Source: Planctomycetaceae bacterium (GTDB taxonomy: Bacteria; Planctomycetota; Planctomycetia; Planctomycetales; Planctomycetaceae). Taken from it: a stretch of 64,000 nt of DNA. The translations under genes were made by a program, and so were the position numbers. The notes below the pieces were generated by a model, which worked only from the letters and a program-made list of their open reading frames with translations, was not told the DNA's origin and did no database searches. This document shows positions 26,461-35,124 of the stretch, in pieces (position 1 is the stretch's first letter; every line of letters begins with the position of its first letter). The stretch spans positions 62,001 to 126,000 of the forward strand of contig JAKFUG010000007.1 in NCBI GenBank assembly GCA_021732785.1, in the 5' to 3' direction.

Positions 26461-27186
26461 ATGTCGAAATCTCGATTGCTGATTGTCGAAGATGAACGTT
26501 CCCTTGCGGAAGTTCTTCAGTACAACCTGGAGAAAGAAGGGTTCGAAGTCATGACGGCGGCGGATGGCCAGGACGGCGTCCGCAAGGCACAGGCCCACAC
26601 GCCCGACCTGGTCGTGCTCGATCTAATGCTGCCGATCATCGAAGGCTTTGAAGTTTGCCGCATTTTGCGCAGCGATGCCAAAACGCAGAACATTCGCATT
26701 CTGATGCTCACCGCGCGAAGTGAAGAAGTCGATGAGATTGTGGGCTTCAATATGGGAGCCGACGATTACGTCACCAAGCCCTTCAAGATCAAACCGCTGG
26801 TGCATCGGATCAAGGCGTTGCTGCGGCGCGATGCTTCGGCCGAGCAAGCGCGCGACGTCATCAACGCCGGGGGCATTGAAATCGACCGCATCAATCATTC
26901 GGCCCGTGCCGATGGTCAGGATCTGCATCTGACCCCCACCGAATTCCGGCTGCTCTGGACACTCGCGCGGCAACCGGGACGTCCGTTTGGCAGGAACGAA
27001 TTGATGGATCGATGCCGCGGTGAAGATGCCAATGCGCTCGAGCGAACGATCGATGTGCATGTGCGATCGTTGCGTCAAAAGCTCGAACAACGTGCCGATC
27101 TGATCGAAACCGTCCGGGGTGTGGGTTATCGATTTCGAAGTGAACCGATGGCTGGTCCTCTCGAAGGTGAAGCGACTTCCGCATAG
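26461..27186 (+). CDS. phoB: Phosphate regulon response regulator PhoB (OmpR family)
   Basis: A 241-residue response regulator. The receiver domain has acidic residues at 'IVEDERSLAEVLQYNLE', the phospho-acceptor Asp54 in 'VVLDLMLPI', and Lys in 'DDYVTKPF'. The OmpR/PhoB winged-helix output domain spans about 140-230, with 'LTPTEFRLLWTLARQPGRPF' and 'IDVHVRSLRQKLE'. Its location after pstSCAB-phoU supports the PhoB assignment. The partner kinase PhoR is not in the window. It is the likely ligand of the 23-bp repeats upstream of pstS. The next gene begins 65 bases downstream on the same strand. Confidence 0.92.
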   Translation: MSKSRLLIVEDERSLAEVLQYNLEKEGFEVMTAADGQDGVRKAQAHTPDLVVLDLMLPIIEGFEVCRILRSDAKTQNIRILMLTARSEEVDEIVGFNMGADDYVTKPFKIKPLVHRIKALLRRDASAEQARDVINAGGIEIDRINHSARADGQDLHLTPTEFRLLWTLARQPGRPFGRNELMDRCRGEDANALERTIDVHVRSLRQKLEQRADLIETVRGVGYRFRSEPMAGPLEGEATSA

Positions 27187-27251
27187 CCCGTCCTGAATCG
27201 GCGCGGTAAACTCACGAAGAGACGAACTCTTTCGTGGGATGCGAACACACC

Positions 27252-29924
27252 ATGCGGCGGGTATGGTTCTGGTGGATGGCGGTGGCATGCCTGAGCGGTT
27301 CATTCGCGCAGGCTGCGGAGCCAATGCCTGTCGACTGGACGCAGCGTCGCATTGATCCGGCTCTTCGCGAAGGTTGGGCGTATCGCCCTTTGCAAACCGT
27401 TGCCATTCCCGCAGTCGATAGCGCGGGTGTTGTGAATCCCGTGGACCGGTTTCTCGCGGCGGCTCAATCGCGTGCCGGCGTGACACCCAATCCGACCGTC
27501 GATCGTCGAGCCTTGTTGCGGCGGCTGTCGTTCACATTGACCGGACTTCCCCCCGCGGCGGAAGAAGTCGCCGCATTTGTCGCCGATGATGCACCGGACG
27601 CCGTTGATCGCTGCGTGGACCGCCTGCTCGCCAGTCCGCACTATGGCATCCGTTGGGCGAGGCACTGGCTCGATATCGCCCGCTTTGCGGAAAGCCACGG
27701 CTATGAACACGACTATGATCGCCCGACGGCGCATCACTACCGCGACTTCGTCGTCCAGGCGTGGAATGCCGATCAACCCTTCGATGAATTCGTGCGTTGG
27801 CAAATCGCCGGCGATCAAATGTCGCCCCAGGATCGTCTGGCCTGGATGGCAACCGGCTTCCTTGCCGCGGGGCCGCACAGCACGCAGATCACCAAGCGCG
27901 AAGTTGAACGTCAGCGCTACGATGAACTCGATGACATGGTGATGACGATCAGCACGGCCTTGCTCGGCTTGAATGTGAGCTGTGCGCGATGCCACGACCA
28001 TCCGTACGATCCCATTCCGCAAGCCGATTTCTATCGTTTGGCTGCGTTCTTCACCCGCACCGTTCGCAGCGATGTCGAAGTCGATTTTGATCCCGCAGGC
28101 TTTCGCACAGCGCAAGCCGAATTTGTGAGGAAACACGCCGCGTTTGAAGATGCGGTCGCCCGCTATGAAGCAACAGAACTGCGGACTGCCTATCAACAGT
28201 GGCGACGGACGGCTCTTCCCGAAAGGCTGCGATCGACATGGTTGTTGCCATCAACGATGGCCGTATCGTCGAAGGAGAATCTTGTATGGACAGAACAGGC
28301 CGATGGTTCGTGGTCAGCAACGGGGCCGACACCGAAGCACGATGAATATCGGCTTCGAATGCAAACCTCTGCCCGGCGTGTCACTGCGATCCGACTGGAA
28401 GCGCTCACCGATCCTTCCATGACGCACGGCGGTCCTGGCCGTGACGCCGACGGCAACTTCGCGCTCAGTCATGTGGAAGCCTTCGCGCGCGTGAAGGGCG
28501 ATCACACCCCCTCGGCGATTCCGCTGGCCCGTGCGGTCGCCACTTTCGAGCAATTCGAAGGAAGCATCGCAGGGGTCCTCGACAAGCGCGATGAGACGGC
28601 GTGGGGCGTTGATCCGCAACTGGGGCGTCCACACGCGGCCGCGTTTTATTTTGACAAACCGGTGGACTTGATGCCGGACGACGAGTTGGAAATCAGACTC
28701 GCCTTCAGGACGCGACCAGCAGCGTCAATCGGGCGGTTGCGTGTCTCGTTCAGCACAATGCTGAATCCTGCCATTGAGGAAGCAACGACACCGATACCGG
28801 AACGTGTGATTTCCGCTTTACAACAGAACCCATTCGCACTGACTGAGAATGAATGGCCCGCCGTGACGCGCTGGTTTGCACCGCAGGATGCGGAATGGCA
28901 ACGCCTCGATGATCTTCGGCGTGATCATGCTGCAACGGTGCCGCGTCCACAGATGAAAACGGTGTTCGTCGCGACGGAAGGCCGACCGGCCATTCGACTG
29001 CATACTCAAGCGGCGGAAGAGTATCTGCCCGAAACGTGCTTTCTCGTACGCGGCGACCCTGCAAATCCGCTTAGAGTGGCGAACCCAGGCGTTTTGCAAA
29101 TTCTCGATCGCGGTGAATCAGCTGCCGTTTTGAATGATCGAGCGGCACTCGCCAAATGGCTCACCGATCATGAGCACGGGGCGGGAGCTCTTCTGGCCCG
29201 GGTGATTGTGAATCGACTGTGGCAGCATCATTTCGGCACGGGATTGGTCGCAACCCCGGACGATTTCGGGACTCGCGGTTCGTTGCCAAGTCACCCTGCA
29301 TTGCTGGAATGGCTCGCGGGGGAGCTGATTCGTCATCATTGGCAAATCAAGCCGATTCAGCGGTTACTCGTCACCAGCACTGCATTTCAACGGTCGTCAT
29401 GGCTCACGACGAATTCTGCCGCTAACGACCCTGAGAACCAACTGTTCGCACGCTGGACTTCCCGCCGTCTGGAGGCCGAAGCGATTCGCGACGCGATGCT
29501 GGTTTTCGCGGATGCGCTGGACGATCGCCTCGACGGTCCGTCCGAACGGGAACCAGAACACCGTCGTCGCAGTCTTTACAGGTTCATCAAGCGAAGTGCG
29601 TCTGACCCATGGTTCGCCTCTTTTGATGCTCCCGATGGTTGCCGCGTGCAGGGACGCCGACCGCAAACGACATCCCCCGCTCAGATGCTCGCGCTGATGA
29701 ACGGCGAACAAACACACGCGCTTGCCAGGATCATGGCAGAACGGAGGACGACGAATGCGGACGATCCCATTCGGCATTTTGTTCAACGTGTCCTGCAACG
29801 CGATCCTTCGCCGATAGAACGTGAGTCGATGGTGCGTCTACTCGATAAGTCACCAACCGTCGAACAGTGGACCGACCTGTGCCACGTCCTGTTGTCGCTC
29901 GATGAGTTCGTTTATCTCGATTGA
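27252..29924 (+). CDS. Secreted planctomycete DUF1549/DUF1553 protein
   Basis: An 890-residue exported protein with a signal peptide ending near 'LSGSFAQA'. ATG 27252 gives the clean signal peptide; a GTG at 27234 is in frame but less likely. The N-terminal DUF1549 domain (about 50-260) shows 'FTLTGLPPAAEEV', 'YGIRWARHWLDIARFAES' and a CxxCH-like 'CARCHDHPYDPIPQADFY'. The C-terminal DUF1553 domain (about 610-880) shows 'VNRLWQHHFGTGLVATPDDF' and 'ARWTSRRLEAEAIRD'. Between them is a jelly-roll-like region (about 320-530). Unlike many relatives it has no N-terminal cytochrome domain. It is followed directly by a DUF1501 gene, as is usual in planctomycetes; function is unknown, though such pairs are often linked to sulphated polysaccharide use. 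Confidence 0.93.
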   Translation: MRRVWFWWMAVACLSGSFAQAAEPMPVDWTQRRIDPALREGWAYRPLQTVAIPAVDSAGVVNPVDRFLAAAQSRAGVTPNPTVDRRALLRRLSFTLTGLPPAAEEVAAFVADDAPDAVDRCVDRLLASPHYGIRWARHWLDIARFAESHGYEHDYDRPTAHHYRDFVVQAWNADQPFDEFVRWQIAGDQMSPQDRLAWMATGFLAAGPHSTQITKREVERQRYDELDDMVMTISTALLGLNVSCARCHDHPYDPIPQADFYRLAAFFTRTVRSDVEVDFDPAGFRTAQAEFVRKHAAFEDAVARYEATELRTAYQQWRRTALPERLRSTWLLPSTMAVSSKENLVWTEQADGSWSATGPTPKHDEYRLRMQTSARRVTAIRLEALTDPSMTHGGPGRDADGNFALSHVEAFARVKGDHTPSAIPLARAVATFEQFEGSIAGVLDKRDETAWGVDPQLGRPHAAAFYFDKPVDLMPDDELEIRLAFRTRPAASIGRLRVSFSTMLNPAIEEATTPIPERVISALQQNPFALTENEWPAVTRWFAPQDAEWQRLDDLRRDHAATVPRPQMKTVFVATEGRPAIRLHTQAAEEYLPETCFLVRGDPANPLRVANPGVLQILDRGESAAVLNDRAALAKWLTDHEHGAGALLARVIVNRLWQHHFGTGLVATPDDFGTRGSLPSHPALLEWLAGELIRHHWQIKPIQRLLVTSTAFQRSSWLTTNSAANDPENQLFARWTSRRLEAEAIRDAMLVFADALDDRLDGPSEREPEHRRRSLYRFIKRSASDPWFASFDAPDGCRVQGRRPQTTSPAQMLALMNGEQTHALARIMAERRTTNADDPIRHFVQRVLQRDPSPIERESMVRLLDKSPTVEQWTDLCHVLLSLDEFVYLD

Positions 29925-29956
29925 ATGTCGTGAACGCAAATCGACCCCGATCAACG

Positions 29957-31363
29957 ATGACTGCCCTGCTTTCTCGTCGCGAATGGTTGCGCCGTGCGGG
30001 AAATGGCTTTGGTGCGATGGCGCTGTCCGGAATGCTCGCCGAAGAGGCGGGATTTGCCGCGGAATCGGTGAGAGCCAGCCATCATCCTGCCGCGGCGCAG
30101 TCGATCATCTGGCTCTTTCTGAACGGGGGACCAAGTCAGATCGACACCTGGGATTACAAGCCGGAACTCGCAAAGCGACATGGCCAGGAACTGCGCGGAC
30201 TCGATCCGACCACCGGATTCTTTCCTACGGCAATCGGTCCGGTGATGACGTCGCCGTTTGCCTTTCGGCAGTACGGCGAATGCGGTCACTGGGCGTCGGA
30301 GTTATTCCCGCATCTCGCGCACCACGTCGATGACATGGCGTTTCTGCATGCGTGTTGGGCGGATTCGAACAATCATTCACCCGCGTTGTTCCAGATGAAC
30401 AGCGGCTTCACGCGCCAGGGAATGCCGTGCTTCGGAGCTTGGGCGGCATACGGCCTTGGCAATGTCAGCCATAACCTGCCGAGTTTCGTTGTGATGACCG
30501 ATCCGTGGCAGCGCGGGCTACCGAAGGGACACGGTCAGAACTGGACATCGGGCTTCCTGCCACACCCCTGTCAGGGGACGGTGCTTGGTGCGGGACCGCA
30601 CGCGCTGCCGTATGCGACCATGCCGGAGGGCATGACGCCCGAACGACGACAACAACAACGGGATGCGCTATCGACGCTCAATCGGGAGTATGCCAGGCAG
30701 AGCGGTTTCGAAGACCGCATGGTGGATCGTCTTGCCACATTCGAATTGGCGATGCGGATGCAATCGGCGGCCCCGGAGGTGATCGATCTCGGCTCCGAAA
30801 CCGCTGACACGCAATCGCTGTATGGACTGAATGATCCGCGCTGTGCCCCCTTCGGTCGGCAGTGCCTCATCGCCCGACGGTTGGTCGAACGGGGCGTTCG
30901 GTGCGTGCAAATCTTCAGCGGCGGGACCGAAAACGAACAGAGTTGGGACGGCCATCAGAACATCGAGACGAATCACCGCCGGTTCGCATCGGAAACCGAT
31001 CAACCGATTGCCGGGTTGCTTGCCGACCTGAAACAACGCGGGCTGTTGGACTCCACGCTGGTCATCTGCAACGGAGAATTCGGCCGTTTGCCCATCGTCC
31101 AGCGCGGCGGCAGCGGCCGCGATCACAATCCGCACGCGTTCACCACCTGGCTGGCGGGCGGCGGCATCCGTGGTGGCGTGTCGTTCGGCGAAACCGACGA
31201 ACTCGGCTTTCAAGGCATTCAAGATCGAGTGAGCATTCCCGACTTGCATGCGACGTTGTTATGGCAACTTGGCCTGAATCACGAACGGCTGACCTACCGG
31301 CATCAGGGCCGCGATTTTCGACTGACCGATGTGAGCGGCCGCGTGATTCGTGAGATTGTGTGA
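29957..31363 (+). CDS. Tat-exported DUF1501 protein (alkaline-phosphatase/sulfatase-like fold)
   Basis: A 468-residue protein that starts with a twin-arginine signal, 'LSRREWLRRAG', so it is exported folded. ATG 29957 is chosen for this reason; an upstream TTG overlapping the stop of the preceding gene is also in frame. The DUF1501 family features are 'IIWLFLNGGPSQIDTWDYKP' near the start, the 'SDNNHSPALFQMNSGF'-like segment, 'GVRCVQIFSGG', and 'DSTLVICNGEFGRLP' with 'GRDHNPHAFTTWLAGGGI' close to the end. The Asp/His residues in these match metal ligands of the alkaline phosphatase superfamily. It is a partner of the DUF1549/DUF1553 protein. Confidence 0.92.
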   Translation: MTALLSRREWLRRAGNGFGAMALSGMLAEEAGFAAESVRASHHPAAAQSIIWLFLNGGPSQIDTWDYKPELAKRHGQELRGLDPTTGFFPTAIGPVMTSPFAFRQYGECGHWASELFPHLAHHVDDMAFLHACWADSNNHSPALFQMNSGFTRQGMPCFGAWAAYGLGNVSHNLPSFVVMTDPWQRGLPKGHGQNWTSGFLPHPCQGTVLGAGPHALPYATMPEGMTPERRQQQRDALSTLNREYARQSGFEDRMVDRLATFELAMRMQSAAPEVIDLGSETADTQSLYGLNDPRCAPFGRQCLIARRLVERGVRCVQIFSGGTENEQSWDGHQNIETNHRRFASETDQPIAGLLADLKQRGLLDSTLVICNGEFGRLPIVQRGGSGRDHNPHAFTTWLAGGGIRGGVSFGETDELGFQGIQDRVSIPDLHATLLWQLGLNHERLTYRHQGRDFRLTDVSGRVIREIV

Positions 31364-31392
31364 AAGTCACAAATGATGAATCAAACTTCGTT

Positions 31393-31704
31393 TTATGAAG
31401 CTGTAATCCAGCAAACCAAAATTGCGCCAACGATAAGGTTCAAGGCAGGAAGGGCAAGTGACCAGTACGCGTTCGAGAATTGACCTACACGGCTGAACCT
31501 GACTGCTCGCATAGCGGATATGAAGCAGACAACGGGGAAACTGGCCACGCAAAGAAACAACACGAAAACGTCAGTCCGTCTATCTGATCCGGGGGAGTCA
31601 AACGTCATGACGGAGAATCCCGCGGGTAATAGTCCAACGACTCCAAAGAAGTACCAGCCAATGACCATGATGTTCAGCTGACGGCGATGGGTCTTGGCAT
31701 CCAT
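31393..31704 (-). CDS. Small membrane protein, function unknown
   Basis: A 103-residue protein with three predicted membrane segments: about 13-34 ('MVIGWYFFGVVGLLPAGFSV'), about 46-68 ('VFVLFLCVASFPVVCFISAM') and about 81-101 ('LALPALNLIVGAILVCWITA'). The ends are polar. It is not a recognised family. It sits convergent to the DUF1501 gene (29 bases apart) and 50 bases downstream of nothing obvious on its own strand except the start of the UxaA-like gene's 3' end. Composition and strong hydrophobic pattern support a real gene, but the ribosome-binding site is weak. Confidence 0.6.
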   Translation of the reverse strand: MDAKTHRRQLNIMVIGWYFFGVVGLLPAGFSVMTFDSPGSDRRTDVFVLFLCVASFPVVCFISAMRAVRFSRVGQFSNAYWSLALPALNLIVGAILVCWITAS

Positions 31705-31753
31705 CAGAGTTCATCTTTGAAAGTGATGTCTTGCAGGAAAAGCGGAGCACCCG

Positions 31754-33301
31754 TTACGTCACCGGGCCCCATGTCCACGGGTAGAACTCTTCGTCGCCGA
31801 TGCCCTGCGCTTCGCTCTTTGTCGGTTTCCCACTGGCAACCGCGATCACATCTTCGAAGATTTCGCGGCCGACTTCTTCAATGGTGGCCCCGTCGAGAAT
31901 CGTGCCCGCGTTGATGTCCATGTCATCGACCATGCGGTTGTACATCGGCGTGTTAGTGGCGATTTTCATTGTGGGCACTGGTTTGCATCCGAAGACGCTG
32001 CCACGCCCCGTGGTGAAGCAAACCACATTACACCCTCCAGCAACGAGCCCCGTCACCGACGCCGGGTCATAACCAGGCGTGTCCATGATCACGAACCCCT
32101 TTTCGGTGATGAGTTCCGAGTATTCATAGACGGCTCGCAAAGCCGTTGTTCCGCCCTTGGCGATCGCCCCGAGCGATTTTTCGTAGATCGTGGTGAGGCC
32201 GCCCTTCTTGTTACCGACCGACGGGTTGATGTCGATCCGTTCGCCGAACTTAGCGGTGTAATCAATCCACCATTGAATCCGTTCGAGGAGCTTGTCCGCG
32301 ACTTGTCGGTTGATGGCGCGCCGCGTGAGGAGATGCTCGCCGCCGTAGATTTCGGGAGTTTCCGACAATACCGACGTGCCACCGTGGGCGACGAGCAAGT
32401 CGCTGCAGTAACCGAGTGCGGGGTTGGCTGTGGTACCACTGTTGCCGTCGCTGCCGCCGCATTCCACACCAAGGATGATCTCGGAAACGGGAATCGCCAC
32501 GCGCTGAGCTTTATTCGCTTCCGGAAGCATTTCACGAATCATGTCCGTGGCGCGAGCCACCGTTTTGGCGACGCCCCCCTGCTCCTGAATGTTCATCACG
32601 AGCGGACCGTTGCCGAAAATATCTTTCTTCTCATTGAGTTGCACGAGCCCGCCATTATCCATCAGGAACGAGGCTTGTGCGGTTTCACAGCCGAGGCCGA
32701 TAACGATGTAAGCCCCGATGTTGGGATGCCTGGCGAACCCCGCCAGCGTTCGCGTGAGTTGCTGATGATCCTTGCCGCCATACTGCATCGCGCACCCCCC
32801 TTTGTGAGTGAGTGGGACGACGCCATCGACATTCGGAAACGCTTCCAGTAATTCCTTCTTGAACTTTTGCGCGACGAGTTTCGAGGTGTGTGCCGAGCAG
32901 TTCACCGTGCTGACAATCCCGACATAGTTTCGCGTGGCGGCGCGGCCATCATGCCGACGGTATCCTTGAAACGTGCGCCCGGTGATCGGTGTCGGCGGGG
33001 CGGGGATATCGCTGCAGAAAGCGTAATCCAGGCTCAGCATACCGGCATCCACATTGTGCGTATGGATCCAACCCCCGGCGAGAATGTCCGATTTGGCAAA
33101 GCCGATCGTCTGTCCGAATTTGCGGATCGGTTGGCCCTGTGCGATCGGTCGCAGCGCGACTTTGTGTCCCATTTCAATCGTTTCGGCCGTCTGCAGATTC
33201 GAGGCGGCATCCACACCGATCACCACACCGGCGGGCACACTGCGAGCGGCAACCGCGAGATTATCATCGGCATGCAAACGGATGAATGGTCGAACGGACA
33301 T
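31754..33301 (-). CDS. UxaA/GarD-family altronate or galactarate dehydratase
   Basis: A 515-residue enzyme of the UxaA (altronate dehydratase)/GarD (galactarate dehydratase) family, which removes water from sugar acids with an iron or other divalent metal ion. The N-terminal SAF-like domain (about 1-95) contains 'PFIRLHADDNLAVAARSV'. The catalytic C-terminal domain has 'GRTFQGYRRHDGRAATRNYV', 'VVPLTHKGGCAMQYGG', 'LGVECGGSDGNSGTTANPAL' and 'GCNVVCFTTGRGSVFG', with conserved Cys residues. The single-gene form carries both domains, as UxaA does. Which sugar acid it uses cannot be told. A prominent hairpin (33342-33398) lies between it and the upstream GT39 gene. Confidence 0.92.
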   Translation of the reverse strand: MSVRPFIRLHADDNLAVAARSVPAGVVIGVDAASNLQTAETIEMGHKVALRPIAQGQPIRKFGQTIGFAKSDILAGGWIHTHNVDAGMLSLDYAFCSDIPAPPTPITGRTFQGYRRHDGRAATRNYVGIVSTVNCSAHTSKLVAQKFKKELLEAFPNVDGVVPLTHKGGCAMQYGGKDHQQLTRTLAGFARHPNIGAYIVIGLGCETAQASFLMDNGGLVQLNEKKDIFGNGPLVMNIQEQGGVAKTVARATDMIREMLPEANKAQRVAIPVSEIILGVECGGSDGNSGTTANPALGYCSDLLVAHGGTSVLSETPEIYGGEHLLTRRAINRQVADKLLERIQWWIDYTAKFGERIDINPSVGNKKGGLTTIYEKSLGAIAKGGTTALRAVYEYSELITEKGFVIMDTPGYDPASVTGLVAGGCNVVCFTTGRGSVFGCKPVPTMKIATNTPMYNRMVDDMDINAGTILDGATIEEVGREIFEDVIAVASGKPTKSEAQGIGDEEFYPWTWGPVT

Positions 33302-33341
33302 GGGCGGCTTTCAATACGGATGAAGTCGTTTGAAACTACCA

Positions 33342-33398
33342 CAGCCCGGAGCGCGAGCAACGGAGGTCTCGTGGGTCCGTCGCTCGCGCTTCGGGCTG
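33342..33398. repeat. Long intergenic inverted repeat (planctomycete-type)
   Basis: Two 23-bp arms (33342-33364 and 33376-33398) are complementary except at two positions and are separated by 11 bases. The core reads AGCCCGGAGCGCGAGC on one side and GCTCGCGCTTCGGGCT on the other. I recall closely similar intergenic hairpins scattered through planctomycete genomes. It lies between two minus-strand genes and has no T tract, so a REP-like repeat is more likely than a simple terminator. Confidence 0.7.
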
Positions 33399-33415
33399 GG
33401 GAATGGTCTCGATAA

Positions 33416-35113
33416 TTATCGCCGTTCGGTACCGGCGGGGTCGAGTGTGCCGAGGAACGACAGCGACGGATTTCGCACGCGGCGGCCGATGACGACGGTT
33501 TCCTTCGGCACGGAGCGCTTGTTGCGATCGATCGAAATGATGGCGACTTCGTCCCATTCAAACGGCAATTCGGGGCGTTCCCAGCCCTCGCCGTTAATCA
33601 GGAAATAGTCGACGTCGTCGGCGACTTCGGCTTCGGTTTGTGGCATGGGCAACAGATCGACCGGGCGACCGAAGTAGTAAAGGAAGACGTGGTGAATGTG
33701 GCCAAAGCTCTGCAAGTGTGCGGTGGCTGGCAGGCGTTGTCGCAGAATCGCGGTTGTCTCGGGAAGATCGCCGCTGCGTTGTGCCTGACTGGTGATCACC
33801 GGGCCGAGGTAACACGCGCCGAGAAACGCCGCGACCGTCAGGCTGACACGACGAACGCTGGTCGTCGAAATGACATCGCCCCACGTTCGCAGCAATACGG
33901 TAGCGATGGCGGCCGACAACGCAAACGCGATGGCTTCACCGATCGGCGGGAAGAACCCCGTATTCGGCAAGGCCATTGACAATGCCGGCACGATCGCCGC
34001 CGCGCCAATCATCAGGACCGTGCAACCATTGATGAATCGTGTCCACAAAGGTGTCCGCTGTTGATCATATCGCTCCAGCAATGATTCCAGCACGATCCCG
34101 ATCAACACCGCAAAACAAGGAAACAGCGGCATGAAATACCGCGGCCGCGCTGCCGGAGGCAACCAGACGGAAGGGAAGCAGACCAGAATGCCGATCGTCA
34201 GAAAGACCGCGACATCGCGTTTGTTGCCGAGCGATTGTCGCAATGCACGGTCCGCATAACCGAGCAACAACCACGACCACGGCGCAAGGCACGCGACAAC
34301 GATAATGATGGGGAACGTCGCAATGTGTTCGATGATGGTGCCGATTCGCGGATCATGAAAGCGGTTCTGCACGTTCCAGAAGTAGATCATCCAGCCATTG
34401 GCGAGGCCCATTTTGGTGACGAATGCGGCTTGCCAGAGTCCCACCACGCCGGCAAACGCCGCGATCCCCAACGCATGCGCGGTTTGAATCAGTGCCCGCC
34501 ATTGCCGCGTCCAGACGAGGTATGCCCAGACGGGACCGAAGAAATAGAGCGGCGCTTGCAGCCCTTTCGCGAGCATGGCCAGACCGCCGAAGAGGCCGCC
34601 GAGCAGCCATGCCGAACGGTGACGCGAGTCGAGCCAGCAACCGTGCCACAACAGCAGCGACGCCGCCACAAGGAACGTAAAGATCGGTTCGGTTTCGCCC
34701 GTACGGCCCTGCTCCAGCACCTGCAACACGCTGGCATAGGCCACCGCGGCGACGAGGGACGCCGTGCGGTCCAGTCGACGGCGGCTGTACCAGTAGATCA
34801 AGCCCACTGTCAGAACCGTGCAAATGAATCCCGGCAGGCGGACGGCGGCGGCGTTCATTTCCCCGAAGACGACTGCCAACCCGGCAATCAGCCAGTTCTG
34901 CAACGGTGGACGACTCAGCCGCACCTCCCCTTGGGTGCGTGGCACAATCCAGTCGCCGCGATCGATCATCTCGCGCGCGATGATCGCCCGGCGGGATTCT
35001 TCCCCACGGACGGTCAACGTTGTCAACCGGGGGGCATAGAGCGCGACCGCCAGCAGCAGCACGATCCAAAGTTCGCGCTCGCGCCAGAATGAAGTTCTGG
35101 ATTCTTCCGTCAT
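33416..35113 (-). CDS. GT39/ArnT-type membrane glycosyltransferase (first of two)
   Basis: A 565-residue membrane protein with about ten to twelve segments and a soluble C-terminal part. It matches dolichyl-phosphate-mannose/ArnT-type (GT39/PMT) transferases, which move a sugar from a lipid carrier to an extracytoplasmic acceptor. The first loop carries 'LTVRGEESRRAIIAREMI' and then 'DWIVPRTQGEVRLSRPPLQN', the family pattern in which an acidic residue follows the first membrane segment. The next segments include 'FICTVLTVGLIYWYSRRRLD'. It lies 11 bases after a second GT39 gene. The acceptor and sugar cannot be named from sequence. Confidence 0.88.
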   Translation of the reverse strand: MTEESRTSFWRERELWIVLLLAVALYAPRLTTLTVRGEESRRAIIAREMIDRGDWIVPRTQGEVRLSRPPLQNWLIAGLAVVFGEMNAAAVRLPGFICTVLTVGLIYWYSRRRLDRTASLVAAVAYASVLQVLEQGRTGETEPIFTFLVAASLLLWHGCWLDSRHRSAWLLGGLFGGLAMLAKGLQAPLYFFGPVWAYLVWTRQWRALIQTAHALGIAAFAGVVGLWQAAFVTKMGLANGWMIYFWNVQNRFHDPRIGTIIEHIATFPIIIVVACLAPWSWLLLGYADRALRQSLGNKRDVAVFLTIGILVCFPSVWLPPAARPRYFMPLFPCFAVLIGIVLESLLERYDQQRTPLWTRFINGCTVLMIGAAAIVPALSMALPNTGFFPPIGEAIAFALSAAIATVLLRTWGDVISTTSVRRVSLTVAAFLGACYLGPVITSQAQRSGDLPETTAILRQRLPATAHLQSFGHIHHVFLYYFGRPVDLLPMPQTEAEVADDVDYFLINGEGWERPELPFEWDEVAIISIDRNKRSVPKETVVIGRRVRNPSLSFLGTLDPAGTERR

Positions 35114-35124
35114 GCCCGCTAGCC

